Below are positions 40,609-48,363 of a DNA stretch of 54,891 nucleotides, one piece after another (position 1 is the first letter of the stretch; each line of letters starts with the position of its first letter). Source of the stretch: an uncultured Lachnospiraceae bacterium (GTDB lineage: Bacteria; Bacillota; Clostridia; Lachnospirales; Lachnospiraceae); assembly GCA_910586755.1 (NCBI GenBank), contig CAJUJM010000104.1, positions 1 through 54,891 of the forward strand, in the 5' to 3' direction. The position numbers and the translations under genes are program-made. Under the pieces are notes generated by a model, which searched no databases, was not told the DNA's origin, and saw only the letters and a list, made by a program, of their open reading frames with translations.

Positions 40609-43600
40609 ATGAGAAACAAGTTAAGGAGGCTGCTGGCATTTCTGCTCACCGCAGTGATGCTCGCCGCTATGTCAGGAATTCCGGTTTATGCGGTAGAAGA
40701 CAGTGGACAGCTGGGAATCTCCCGTGGTCACGAACACAGCGAGGATTGCTATACGATTGTGATCGAGTGCAACCATGAGCATGACGAGGACTGCTACCCG
40801 CAGGACGACATAGCGGGCAACAAGGCTACCCCTGCAAACGCAAGGAGGCGGGAGCCGGAAAACTGCCCCCACTCATGCAGTGAAGAGAGTGGCTGTATCA
40901 CAAAGGTACTGGACTGCCCTGTGGGCGGCGCTGAGGATGCCGGACTGCCGGACTGCAACGGGAAGGATGCGGAGGAAAGCACAGAGCAGCCAGAGGAGAA
41001 ACCGGGCGCGCCAAGAAAGGCGGCCCGGGCGGGGGACACCGGGATCAATATGAATTATAGTGGGTTCGTATTTGCCCAGGGCGTTCCCATCGTCATCCGG
41101 CAAAACGGCAGCATCACCAGCATCTATAACACGGAAGGAAATCTGCTGTCCGGCGGTACAGATGTCAGCAATTGCAACATTTATGGTGGATGGTATGCTG
41201 AAGATAACACTGCCAGCACTTCTGTTACAATGGAAAGCGGTACGGTAAAAGAGCTTTGGGGAGGGAACTTCTCCGGGGAAGTGGAGGGTGATACCAACGT
41301 TACCGTTAAGGGGGGAACTGTCACAGGGGCAGTTTATGGCGGCGGCAACCAAAGTGAGGTGACCGGAACTGCAAATGTTACCTTTGAGGGAAGTGCCAAT
41401 GCGAGATATATTTATGGCGGCGGATATGCCGGGGCTGTAAAAAACACCCATATTGAATTAAATGGAAGTCTCGATAATAAGGCAACATGGGTTTACGCCG
41501 GCGGCGGCGTCCCCACCAAGCCGGTTGAATATGCAGAGATTGTTCTGGGCGTTGATTGGAGCTCGTTTTACCAAGTGAATGCCGGCAGCAGCGATCAGGA
41601 TGTAATGGTTTCCAAGATCCGTGTTCAAAATTACAAGCCTGCAAAGCTTGGCCATCTTTTAAATATTTATGCTGATGCATCGGTAGATTCCACCATAGTG
41701 GTCGAGAAGAGCAGCGGGGGGCCCAACAGCGCTACCAATGATACCAAGTTTGATTTGTGTCCTTCCGGGATTAAAAACATCGTGGTCGAGTACGGAGAAG
41801 TGAACATCATGGGAAGCGGGGGAAGCGAGAAGCTGGAGTTGGATTCGCTGGACATCAAATCCGAGGCCAAGGTAAGATTCCAGGATTGGGGCACGATAAA
41901 CATCGGAACTTTTTCCGGCAGTGGCGGCCAGATCCTTTTTCCAGCTCAGTTTGTACTGGGCAGCGGGATCATTCTTCCCCCCGCCATAACCGTGGATCAA
42001 TTTTCCATAACCTCTCCCTTGACCCTGAAAGCCGAAGGCACCGGCTGGACGGAGGAAGCCCTGGAAAAATGCGTTTTCTTCCAGGGAGCCGGGGTCAATG
42101 CAGATGTCCCGGCATCGTTCTTTTCGGAAGGATATGATGTGATTTTGCAGGAGATACCCGGTGGGAACGGCCAGGGTATCTACCTCCAGCCCCACAAAGA
42201 CCCGCCGAAACCGGAAGGGCCTGAAGCTGTTTACATCTCCAAGCATAATTTTAACCAAAGCGCCAGCACCTATGGCGGAACTCTTTCTATTACTGTCGGC
42301 GTGGCAAAGACCCTTGCCACTGCAGACCGGCTGGAGCTGATCCCAAACGCCCGCCTGCAAATCCGCGGGAGCAACAGCCAGGATGCAGTGCTTGCAGAGG
42401 TTCTGGTGGATGGGGCAGGCAAGTCTGCCATCGTTACCTATCCAGACGGAACTAAAAAACAAGCCCGGGTGGATGTAGGGTATATTTCCTTTGAACTGCC
42501 GGTGAACGCGGCCCTTTTTGATACCCGCACAGAGGGGCTCTATCTCCTTGCCACCGCTCCCGATTTTGACAGCAGCCGGGCTCAGCTCCTTGGCCCTAGC
42601 AATGAGACAGCGATTACGATTAATTCATCCTCCATTGAGCTGCTGCAAACGATACCGGAGCCCGCTTTTGAAAGCCCAGTGGAAAGCAGGCTGGAGGACG
42701 GTGCCTTTTATACCGCTGACGTCCTTTGGCGGCCGGATGACAACACTACGGCCGGCGCTTTCCAGTTGGATCGGGATTTCTGGGCGGATATTGTTTTGAC
42801 TCCCAAGGAAGGGTATTGGCTAAGCCCGGAATCTATTGGTGATACCGTTGTTTACGATGGCAAGGAGGTAGTCTGCGTCTTTACCCCCAACGGCGCCGCC
42901 ATATTGAAAAGGTTAAAAAGTGTAAGATTCCAGGGGCATACGGTTTCCGTCATCTCTTCCCCTGCGGAGGGCGGCGCCGTGACCGGTGATGGCCGGTATC
43001 CTAAGGGGGCTCAGGTGACGGTGACCGCTGCCGCCAATTCCGGCTATCACTTTGTCCGGTGGACGGAGGACGGCAAAGAAGTAAGCGCCAATGCAAGCTA
43101 CACCTTTACCATAACGAGCGACCGTACTCTCGCTGCAGTGTTTGACAAGAATAACAGCGGCGGCAATTCTGGCAGTGGAAGCGGAAACTCTGGCGGTTCG
43201 TCCGGCGGAGGGTCCTCCTCTGGCGGCAGCGGCTCTTACTCTGGCGACTCCTCAATGATAGAGCGTCCTAATCCAGAAAAGCCCAAAATTCCCGCTACCA
43301 GCCAGACCAAGCCGGTAATACCGGATGCAGGCGGTAATGCGGCGGTAGACAACGGTGCTGTCCAGTCTGCTATCAGCGCGGCAAAAAACGATGCGAAAAA
43401 GAACGGCATCACTGCAAACGGCGTGGCAGTCGTTATTCCCATCATACCGGCGGCAGGCCAGGATTCTTTCAACGTGACCATTAACGCCCAAACCTTGAAC
43501 ATTCTTGTCCAGGAGGATGTAAAACGGCTGGAAATCAATATTGAGGGTGTGATTGTTGAAGGAATCGACACGAAGCTGCTGAAATGGCTGGATACCGTAT

Positions 43601-44685
43601 CAGCAAATGGAGATCTCATACTCCGGGTAAAACAGGAAACCCGGTCCGGTTTATCAGGGGAGGCGGAAGCTGCTACCGGCACAAGGCCAGTCTATGATCT
43701 TTCGCTGGTTTATACCTCCGGCGGGATAGAAACACCAGTTACCGATTTGGGAGGTTACACCATCACTGTCCGTCTGCCCTACGCTCCGGCAAAGGAGGAA
43801 CAGGCCGGCAATCTGTATGCGGTCTATGTGGACGGCGCAGGTAAGGTGGAATGGCTGACAAAGTCCAGCTACGACCCTGATCTGGGCGCGGTTATCTTTG
43901 AAACCGGTCATTTCAGCCTCTACGGTATTGGTTACAAGAATCCTGTCCCGTCCTTCACCGACATCACCGGCCATTGGGCGGCGGATAACATCCTCTTTGC
44001 GGCCAGCCGGGGACTGCTTTCCGGCACCAGCGAAACCACCTTCAGCCCCAACACCGGCATAACGAGGGGAATGTTCGCCACCGCCCTGGGGCGGCTGGCA
44101 GATATTAACCCAGATAGCTACCAAACTGGGGAATTTACCGATGTGAAAGCAGATGCCTACTATGCTCCTTATGTGAACTGGGCGGCGCAAAAGGGCATCG
44201 TGAACGGCGCTACTGCCACCACCTTTTCCCCGGATGCCAATATTACACGGGAACAGATGGCGGTTATTCTGACAAATTACGCGAAAAATATGGGATATTC
44301 CCTGCCCGCCACTCAGGAAGCTGTGACTTTCGCGGATAATACACAGATCAGCAGCTGGGCGGCGGCAGAGGTTAAAGCTATGCAACAGGCCGGGATCCTG
44401 GCTGGGAAGGACGGGAACCGGTTTGATCCTAAGGGAACCGCCACCCGTGCCGAAGCTGCTACCGTCTTACGGCGGTTTGTAGAGATCGTCATTGACCCGA
44501 AGGCCGCCCAGGGCTGGGTGCAGAACCACAGCGGTTCCTGGCAGTATATAAAAAATGGTAATCCCGCCACCGGCTGGAAAGAGATTGACGGCAAGTGGTA
44601 CTACTTTTACGCAAATGGCTCAATGGCGGTCAATACCGTCATTGACGGCAGGGGAATCGGGCCAGACGGTGCGGAAACAAAATAA
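40609..44685 (+). CDS. SLH-domain surface protein with cell-wall-binding tail
   Basis: A 1358-residue secreted protein. Signal peptide with cleavage after VYA (residue 28). Residues ~40-110 are His/Cys-rich (GHEHSEDCY, CNHEHDEDCY, CPHSCSEESGC). Residues ~130-480 are Gly-rich beta repeats (GGTVTGAVYGGGNQSEVTG, YIYGGGYAGAV) suggesting a beta-helix. An InlB-like repeat (residues ~777-845, AEGGAVTGDGRYPKGAQVTV) is followed by a Gly/Ser linker (~848-882). Three SLH domains follow (~1113-1298: FTDITGHWAADNI, FTDVKADAYYAPYVNWA, TFADNTQISSWAAAEVKAM), then a choline/cell-wall-binding-like repeat (GWKEIDGKWYYFYANGSMAV). Two different wall anchors in one protein is unusual. AGGAGG precedes the start. 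It is divergent from, and probably controlled by, the LytTR pair. Function is likely adhesive or structural. Confidence 0.92.
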   Translation: MRNKLRRLLAFLLTAVMLAAMSGIPVYAVEDSGQLGISRGHEHSEDCYTIVIECNHEHDEDCYPQDDIAGNKATPANARRREPENCPHSCSEESGCITKVLDCPVGGAEDAGLPDCNGKDAEESTEQPEEKPGAPRKAARAGDTGINMNYSGFVFAQGVPIVIRQNGSITSIYNTEGNLLSGGTDVSNCNIYGGWYAEDNTASTSVTMESGTVKELWGGNFSGEVEGDTNVTVKGGTVTGAVYGGGNQSEVTGTANVTFEGSANARYIYGGGYAGAVKNTHIELNGSLDNKATWVYAGGGVPTKPVEYAEIVLGVDWSSFYQVNAGSSDQDVMVSKIRVQNYKPAKLGHLLNIYADASVDSTIVVEKSSGGPNSATNDTKFDLCPSGIKNIVVEYGEVNIMGSGGSEKLELDSLDIKSEAKVRFQDWGTINIGTFSGSGGQILFPAQFVLGSGIILPPAITVDQFSITSPLTLKAEGTGWTEEALEKCVFFQGAGVNADVPASFFSEGYDVILQEIPGGNGQGIYLQPHKDPPKPEGPEAVYISKHNFNQSASTYGGTLSITVGVAKTLATADRLELIPNARLQIRGSNSQDAVLAEVLVDGAGKSAIVTYPDGTKKQARVDVGYISFELPVNAALFDTRTEGLYLLATAPDFDSSRAQLLGPSNETAITINSSSIELLQTIPEPAFESPVESRLEDGAFYTADVLWRPDDNTTAGAFQLDRDFWADIVLTPKEGYWLSPESIGDTVVYDGKEVVCVFTPNGAAILKRLKSVRFQGHTVSVISSPAEGGAVTGDGRYPKGAQVTVTAAANSGYHFVRWTEDGKEVSANASYTFTITSDRTLAAVFDKNNSGGNSGSGSGNSGGSSGGGSSSGGSGSYSGDSSMIERPNPEKPKIPATSQTKPVIPDAGGNAAVDNGAVQSAISAAKNDAKKNGITANGVAVVIPIIPAAGQDSFNVTINAQTLNILVQEDVKRLEINIEGVIVEGIDTKLLKWLDTVSANGDLILRVKQETRSGLSGEAEAATGTRPVYDLSLVYTSGGIETPVTDLGGYTITVRLPYAPAKEEQAGNLYAVYVDGAGKVEWLTKSSYDPDLGAVIFETGHFSLYGIGYKNPVPSFTDITGHWAADNILFAASRGLLSGTSETTFSPNTGITRGMFATALGRLADINPDSYQTGEFTDVKADAYYAPYVNWAAQKGIVNGATATTFSPDANITREQMAVILTNYAKNMGYSLPATQEAVTFADNTQISSWAAAEVKAMQQAGILAGKDGNRFDPKGTATRAEAATVLRRFVEIVIDPKAAQGWVQNHSGSWQYIKNGNPATGWKEIDGKWYYFYANGSMAVNTVIDGRGIGPDGAETK

Positions 44686-44734
44686 AACTATAAACTCAAA
44701 CAAACTGTTTTTTGAACCAAGCGTACCAGTCACC

Positions 44735-44773
44735 AGGCGGCAGGGGTAGAAAGCCCTTGCCGCCTTTCTTTTT
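44735..44773 (+). terminator. Rho-independent terminator of the SLH gene
   Basis: AGGCGGCAGGGG pairs with CCCTTGCCGCCT around a short loop and runs into TTCTTTTT. Confidence 0.88.
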
Positions 44774-44903
44774 GCCGTTTTTTGCAGGCATGTGACAAGG
44801 TAACGCGTCCCTTTCGAGTTCCCTGATGCTGCCAGACAGCGGCATGGACAAAGTCTATCTTATTGTGCCAGCATTAATAGAGGCGTTGGGATAGAAAAAT
44901 AAA

Positions 44904-44932
44904 TATACATCTTTTGCCGTATGTGGTATAAT
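44904..44932 (+). promoter_or_regulatory. Promoter of lrgB
   Basis: TATACA (44904-44909) and TATAAT (44927-44932) are 17 bases apart. The leader motif below begins 11 bases after the first base of the -10, near the expected start of transcription. It gives lrgB its own promoter, in keeping with its separation from lrgA. Confidence 0.65.
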
Positions 44933-44937
44933 GTGAA

Positions 44938-44971
44938 CACTTGGCGAGGTCCTATCAAGCCTAGTGAGAAC
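44938..44971 (+). promoter_or_regulatory. Leader motif shared with galK, copy before lrgB
   Basis: CACTTGGCGAGGT, then AGCCTAGTGA, matches CACTTGGCTAGGT and AGCCTGGCGA at 50022-50050, with equal spacing. CAC can pair with GTG and AGG with CCT, forming a short stem. The function is unknown. Confidence 0.6.
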
Positions 44972-45069
44972 ATATGTACAAGTACAATGCAGCGCTTTCT
45001 CTGGCTTTTTTCTTGGTATTCCAGGCGTTACGGAACGCTCTTTGTAAAAAAAATTTGGGAGGAAAAGAG

Positions 45070-45762
45070 ATGAATGAGCTCTTGGAAAACTCTTTATATT
45101 TTGGAATGGCCGTCAGCGTGGGAAGCTATCTGGCGGCTTCCTGGTTAAAAAAGAAAACCGGCTGGGCCGTGCTCAATCCCCTTCTGGTATCTTCCGTTAT
45201 GGTAATTCTTTTTCTGGTGGTATTCCGGGTGGATTATCAGACCTACAATAATGGGGCTAAATATCTCAGCTATCTTCTGACTCCTGCCACGGTTTGTCTG
45301 GCGATTCCCCTGTACAAACAATTAGAGCTTTTAAAGAAATATCTCCCGGCAGTCATAGGAGCGATCTGCTCCGGTGTGGCGGCCAGCGCGGCAGGTGTGT
45401 TTATATTAGTAAAAGCCATGGGGCTGGGACATGAGCATTATGTGACCCTGCTGCCCAAATCTATTACCACGGCTATTGGCATGGGAGTCAGTGAGGAGGC
45501 AGGTGGGATTGTGACTCTGACAGTAATCTCCATAATTATTACAGGAGTGCTGGGAAGCGTTATTGCTGAGGCAGTATTTAAGTTTGCCGGAATTACCCAT
45601 CCCATGGCCAAAGGGCTGGCCTTGGGAACCAGCGCCCATGCAATCGGAACCTCCAAGGCTCTGGAACTTGGGGAGATAGAGGGCGCCATGAGCAGCCTTT
45701 CCATTGCCGTGGCAGGACTTATGACTGTGATTTTGGTGCCCTTTATCTCAGGGCTAATTTGA
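45070..45762 (+). CDS. lrgB: LrgB-family membrane protein
   Basis: A 230-residue membrane protein with about six spans. LTPATVCLAIPLYKQLELLK, LPKSITTAIGMGVSEEAGG and LALGTSAHAIGTSKALELGE are LrgB signatures. It is the usual partner of LrgA in a two-component membrane complex. The ATG at 45070 follows GGGAGGAAAAG; an in-frame ATG at 44974 would add residues absent from the family. The partner lrgA lies upstream at 37887. Confidence 0.92.
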   Translation: MNELLENSLYFGMAVSVGSYLAASWLKKKTGWAVLNPLLVSSVMVILFLVVFRVDYQTYNNGAKYLSYLLTPATVCLAIPLYKQLELLKKYLPAVIGAICSGVAASAAGVFILVKAMGLGHEHYVTLLPKSITTAIGMGVSEEAGGIVTLTVISIIITGVLGSVIAEAVFKFAGITHPMAKGLALGTSAHAIGTSKALELGEIEGAMSSLSIAVAGLMTVILVPFISGLI

Positions 45763-45933
45763 TGAAGATACGAAACCTTGATGCGCTGGGCGGCGGACTA
45801 TTATAGTAAACCTGCATACGCCCGGCGGCGGACGCACTACCGCACATGAAAGTCTGACGGGCGCATGGGGCATACCTGAATGCATGCCGCCTATTCGGCG
45901 GCGGATTTTCATAGTAAAAATGAGGACAGACAG
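45763..45933. repeat. GC-rich intergenic region with repeated motif
   Basis: GGCGGCGGA occurs three times (about 45790, 45825 and 45898). Two of the copies are followed by a similar AT-rich string, TATTATAGTAAA and TTTTCATAGTAAA. No gene is visible. It could be a dispersed repeat relic. Confidence 0.45.
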
Positions 45934-46629
45934 ATGAAAAAAAGAGAGAGACCAAGGTGCCGCATATCAGAGATCATATCCTGGATTCAGGGAAACCGGC
46001 ATTGTTATCTGATGCTGTACTGGATTTTTTACCTGGCGGCATTTTTTCTGCTTGAAATGAGAGACGGGGAGTATTATCAGATTGAATGTTCCCTGGATAA
46101 AAAAATTCCTTTTGCGGAGGAATTTGTAATTCCATATGTGTCCTGGTTTGGACTTTTGGCAGGAGCTTTATTTTGGAGTATGTTCTGCTGCAAAAAGGAT
46201 TTTCTGCGGCTGGCCTTTGTTATGTTTACCGGAAACACCATTTGCCTGGGGATTTATTTGATAGCTCCCAACGGAATTGACCTGCGGCCGGAGGCCGTGC
46301 CGGACAACCTGTGTGGATGGCTGGTTGGCCTTTTATATCAGGCGGATACCCCCACTAATGTGTGCCCTTCCATCCATGTTTCCAGCTCAGTGGCAGTGGC
46401 GCTGGCAGGGTGGAAATCAGAGCTTTTAAGGGGCAGAAAGACGTTTCGGATTCTGCTGTACATATGGGTGGCGCTAATCTGCCTGTCCACCATGTTTATT
46501 AAGCAACACTCCATAGTAGATGTGTTCTGGGGAATAGTGGTGAGCATCTGCCTTTTTGCAATTTTGTGCCTGACAGAAAAGTTTTGGGATGCATCAGCTA
46601 AAAAGTTTCAGGATTTCCGCGGGAATTAA
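45934..46629 (+). CDS. PAP2-family membrane phosphatase-like protein
   Basis: A 231-residue membrane protein with about six spans. PAP2 signatures are diverged: the first (expected K-RP) is not clear, the second is PSIHVSSSVAVAL and the third is STMFIKQHSIVDVFWG. This matches the inositol phosphorylceramide synthase/DUF-like PAP2 branch common in Firmicutes. The start at 45934 follows TGAGGACAG; an upstream extension lies in the GC-rich repeat and is not supported. Activity on lipid phosphates is likely but substrate unknown. Confidence 0.85.
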   Translation: MKKRERPRCRISEIISWIQGNRHCYLMLYWIFYLAAFFLLEMRDGEYYQIECSLDKKIPFAEEFVIPYVSWFGLLAGALFWSMFCCKKDFLRLAFVMFTGNTICLGIYLIAPNGIDLRPEAVPDNLCGWLVGLLYQADTPTNVCPSIHVSSSVAVALAGWKSELLRGRKTFRILLYIWVALICLSTMFIKQHSIVDVFWGIVVSICLFAILCLTEKFWDASAKKFQDFRGN

Positions 46630-46633
46630 GAGG

Positions 46634-46685
46634 TTGACTTTTTCTTCAAAAAGAGTATAATAACAATAGTTGAACGATTATTCAA
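46634..46685 (+). promoter_or_regulatory. Promoter and ArsR/CadC-type operator
   Basis: TTGACT (46634-46639) and TATAAT (46656-46661) are 16 bases apart. TTGAACGATTATTCAA (46670-46685) is a near-palindrome of the TGAA-N6-TTCA type bound by CadC/SmtB/CzrA regulators and lies at the expected transcription start. It implies autorepression relieved by metal. Confidence 0.75.
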
Positions 46686-46715
46686 ATGTTTATATGAATA
46701 AAGGAGAAATACCCT

Positions 46716-46854
46716 GCAGGTGCCGCATAGCGGTGCGTGCCGATACATCTGAAAGAGGAAGAACGCTTGTGAAACGAAAGTTTCACAACAGGAATGCGTT
46801 CTGACGAAATGGCAGGAGCCGCACAGCGGTGCGTGCCGATACATCTGAAAGGAG
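46716..46854 (+). repeat. Structured leader/repeat element, copy before arsR
   Basis: Two copies of a module, starting GCAGG-GCCGCA-AGCGG and ending GCCGATACATCTGAAAG, lie at 46716-46758 and 46811-46854. They flank a hairpin AGAACGC...GCGTTCT (46760-46802) with an inner perfect stem GTGAAAC/GTTTCAC and a GAAA loop. The second module supplies the arsR ribosome site. From the hairpin start to the end of the ribosome site it has the same length, 95 bases, as the copy before mrp. AAGGAGAAA flanks the element on both sides (46701 and 46849). Confidence 0.8.
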
Positions 46855-46862
46855 AAACGACG

Positions 46863-47222
46863 ATGGCGGTTCATGATGTGGAGTGCTGCGACTTTTATCA
46901 GGTTCACGAGAAAGTAGTAGAAGCAGTTCATGAAAGGATACCGGACGAAGACATTTTATATGATCTGGCGGAGCTGTTTAAGGTCTTTGGCGATTCCACC
47001 AGGATTAAGATCTTGTATGTTTTGACAGAGGCGGAGATGTGTGTCTGTGACATTGCTCAGGTTCTCAACATGACCCAGTCGGCTATTTCCCATCAGCTAA
47101 AGATTTTAAAGCAGTCCAAGCTGGTGAAGAACCGGAGAGAAGGAAAGGCGGTTTTCTATTCCCTGGCAGACGGACATGTAAAGACGATTATGAAGCAAGG
47201 GTTGGATCACATTGAAGAATGA
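46863..47222 (+). CDS. ArsR-family metal-responsive repressor (CadC/CzrA type)
   Basis: A 119-residue winged-helix repressor. The recognition region is AQVLNMTQSAISHQLKILKQ. Metal sites are suggested by Cys residues in VECC at the N-terminus, CVCDI at the start of the recognition helix (CadC-like Cd/Pb site) and Asp/His in DGHVKTIMKQGLDHIEE (helix 5 Zn-type site). The start at 46863 follows GAAAGGAGAAACGACG. An earlier in-frame start at 46794 would translate the leader element and is rejected. It probably represses itself and the HMA gene that follows after 41 bases. Confidence 0.9.
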   Translation: MAVHDVECCDFYQVHEKVVEAVHERIPDEDILYDLAELFKVFGDSTRIKILYVLTEAEMCVCDIAQVLNMTQSAISHQLKILKQSKLVKNRREGKAVFYSLADGHVKTIMKQGLDHIEE

Positions 47223-47263
47223 TCCCAAAATTCAATAATTATAAAAATCAGGAGGTATTAGAA

Positions 47264-47482
47264 ATGAAGAAGAAATTTAAGCTGGAAGATTTAGACTGTG
47301 CAAACTGCGCGGCCAAGATGGAGGACGGGATTAAGAAGATTGACGGCGTAACCAGCGCCAGCGTCAGCTTTATGACCCAGAAGCTGGTGATTGAGGCGGA
47401 CGACGCCCGGTTTGATGAGATTATGAAAGAGGTGGTGGCAGTCTGCGCCAAAGTGGAGCCGGATTGCAAGATTTTGATGTAG
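47264..47482 (+). CDS. Heavy-metal-associated (HMA) domain protein
   Basis: A 72-residue ferredoxin-like HMA fold with the metal-binding CxxC in DLDCANCAAKMEDGIKKIDG. It resembles the N-terminal domain of zinc/cadmium P-type ATPases, or a free metal chaperone. It starts at 47264 with CAGGAGGT upstream, just after arsR. The P-type ATPase expected next is absent: a terminator follows directly. Confidence 0.9.
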   Translation: MKKKFKLEDLDCANCAAKMEDGIKKIDGVTSASVSFMTQKLVIEADDARFDEIMKEVVAVCAKVEPDCKILM

Positions 47483-47524
47483 ATCAGACAAAAGCGGCAG
47501 GAGAATAAGGGCAGCGGCAAAATG

Positions 47525-47569
47525 AAAACATGCCGGTGAGGACATTACTCTTCACCGGCATGTTTTTTT
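47525..47569. terminator. Terminator shared by the HMA and DtxR-like genes
   Basis: AAACATGCCGGTGA pairs with TCACCGGCATGTTT around an 11-base loop and runs into seven T. The right arm encodes the last residues and stop of the convergent DtxR-like gene. Confidence 0.88.
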
Positions 47570-47910
47570 ATGGCTTCAAAACTTTCCGCGCTGATAACAT
47601 GTTCCATACGGCAGGCATCTTCCTGGGCGGTTGTTTCATTTACCCCCAGACTGATAAGCCAGGCGGTAAGGAGTGTGTGGCGCTCATAAATTTTCTCCGC
47701 AATGGCCAGGCCTGGCGGGGTCAGAGTGATGTAACCGCTGTCATCCATCTGGATATACCCGTTTTCCCGTAAATTCTTCATGGCAACGCTGACACTGGGT
47801 TTAGAAAAACTCAGCTCATTGACAATATCAATAGAACGGACATGAGGTTTTCTGCGGCCAAGAATTAGAATCGTTTCTAAATAATTTTCGGCTGATTCTT
47901 GCACTTTCAA
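47545..47910 (-). CDS. DtxR/MntR-family metal-dependent regulator
   Basis: A 121-residue protein: the N-terminal winged helix (SIDIVNELSFSKPSVSVAMK) and the metal-binding dimerisation domain (RHTLLTAWLISLGV, QEDACRMEHVISAESFEAI). There is no SH3-like third domain, as in MntR. The start codon is TTG at 47910, with AAGGAG eight bases upstream; no ATG fits. It probably senses iron or manganese. A divergent gene encodes a FeoB-associated peptide, and a palindrome in the shared region is a candidate operator. Confidence 0.9.
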   Translation of the reverse strand: MKVQESAENYLETILILGRRKPHVRSIDIVNELSFSKPSVSVAMKNLRENGYIQMDDSGYITLTPPGLAIAEKIYERHTLLTAWLISLGVNETTAQEDACRMEHVISAESFEAIKKHAGEE

Positions 47911-47952
47911 TTTGTGTTCTCCTTAAATTTGGAAGCAATGCTACTGCTACCT

Positions 47953-47981
47953 ATGATACCATATATCCCGGACCTTTTCAA
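47953..47981 (-). promoter_or_regulatory. Promoter of the DtxR-like gene
   Basis: On the minus strand, TTGAAA (complement of 47976-47981) and TATCAT (complement of 47953-47958) are 17 bases apart, 43 bases before the TTG start. Confidence 0.7.
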
Positions 47982-47990
47982 ATAGAAGTG

Positions 47991-48042
47991 TTGACAAAAA
48001 GAAAAGGATATGGTAATCTGGGAAATAGTTAGTCTTGACTAA
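47991..48042 (+). promoter_or_regulatory. Promoter and metalloregulator operator of the Cys-rich peptide gene
   Basis: TTGACA (47991-47996) and TAATCT (48014-48019) are 17 bases apart. The palindrome TTAGTCTTGACTAA (48029-48042) lies at the start of transcription and resembles DtxR-family (FeoA/B-type) operators in Clostridia. The divergent DtxR-like regulator is the obvious candidate. Confidence 0.7.
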
Positions 48043-48057
48043 TCAAAGGAGGATAAT

Positions 48058-48207
48058 ATGAACATTTCTACATTACTGGTACTGTTAATAGTATTACTTC
48101 TCATGGGGGCTGCAGTCAGAAGCATTTATAAAAATAAAAAAGAGGGAAAATGTTGTTCCGGATGCAGCGGTTGTCCCGGAAATTGTCATAAGGAGCGCCA
48201 GCAATAA
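48058..48207 (+). CDS. FeoB-associated Cys-rich membrane protein
   Basis: A 49-residue peptide: one membrane span (LLVLLIVLLLMGAAV), a basic stretch and a cysteine-rich tail (CCSGCSGCPGNC). This is the typical form of the small protein found beside feoB ferrous-iron transporters. Here no feoAB genes are adjacent. AAAGGAGGAT precedes the start. Regulation by iron through the palindrome upstream is inferred. Confidence 0.88.
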   Translation: MNISTLLVLLIVLLLMGAAVRSIYKNKKEGKCCSGCSGCPGNCHKERQQ

Positions 48208-48259
48208 GCTCTCACATCTGAGCTGATAGATAATTATAGAAAATATAATAGAAAACAGA

Positions 48260-48300
48260 TTGATTTAATATCTGAAATTCTGTATAATATGGTTATACAG
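48260..48300 (+). promoter_or_regulatory. Promoter with palindrome over the -10 box
   Basis: TTGATT (48260-48265) and TATAAT (48283-48288) are 17 bases apart. CTGTATAATATGGTTATACAG (48280-48300, eight-base arms CTGTATAA and TTATACAG) covers the -10 box and could be a repressor site for the kinase-like gene downstream. Confidence 0.55.
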
Positions 48301-48363
48301 GAAAATAATTCTGAAATATTTGGGCCGTGCAGTGAGGCATTATAGTCTCAGATGGAGGTGTCT

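Noticed and set aside
46794..46862. N-terminal extension of the ArsR gene
   Set aside because: The extra codons translate the leader element shared with mrp; the ATG at 46863 has a ribosome site and fits the family.
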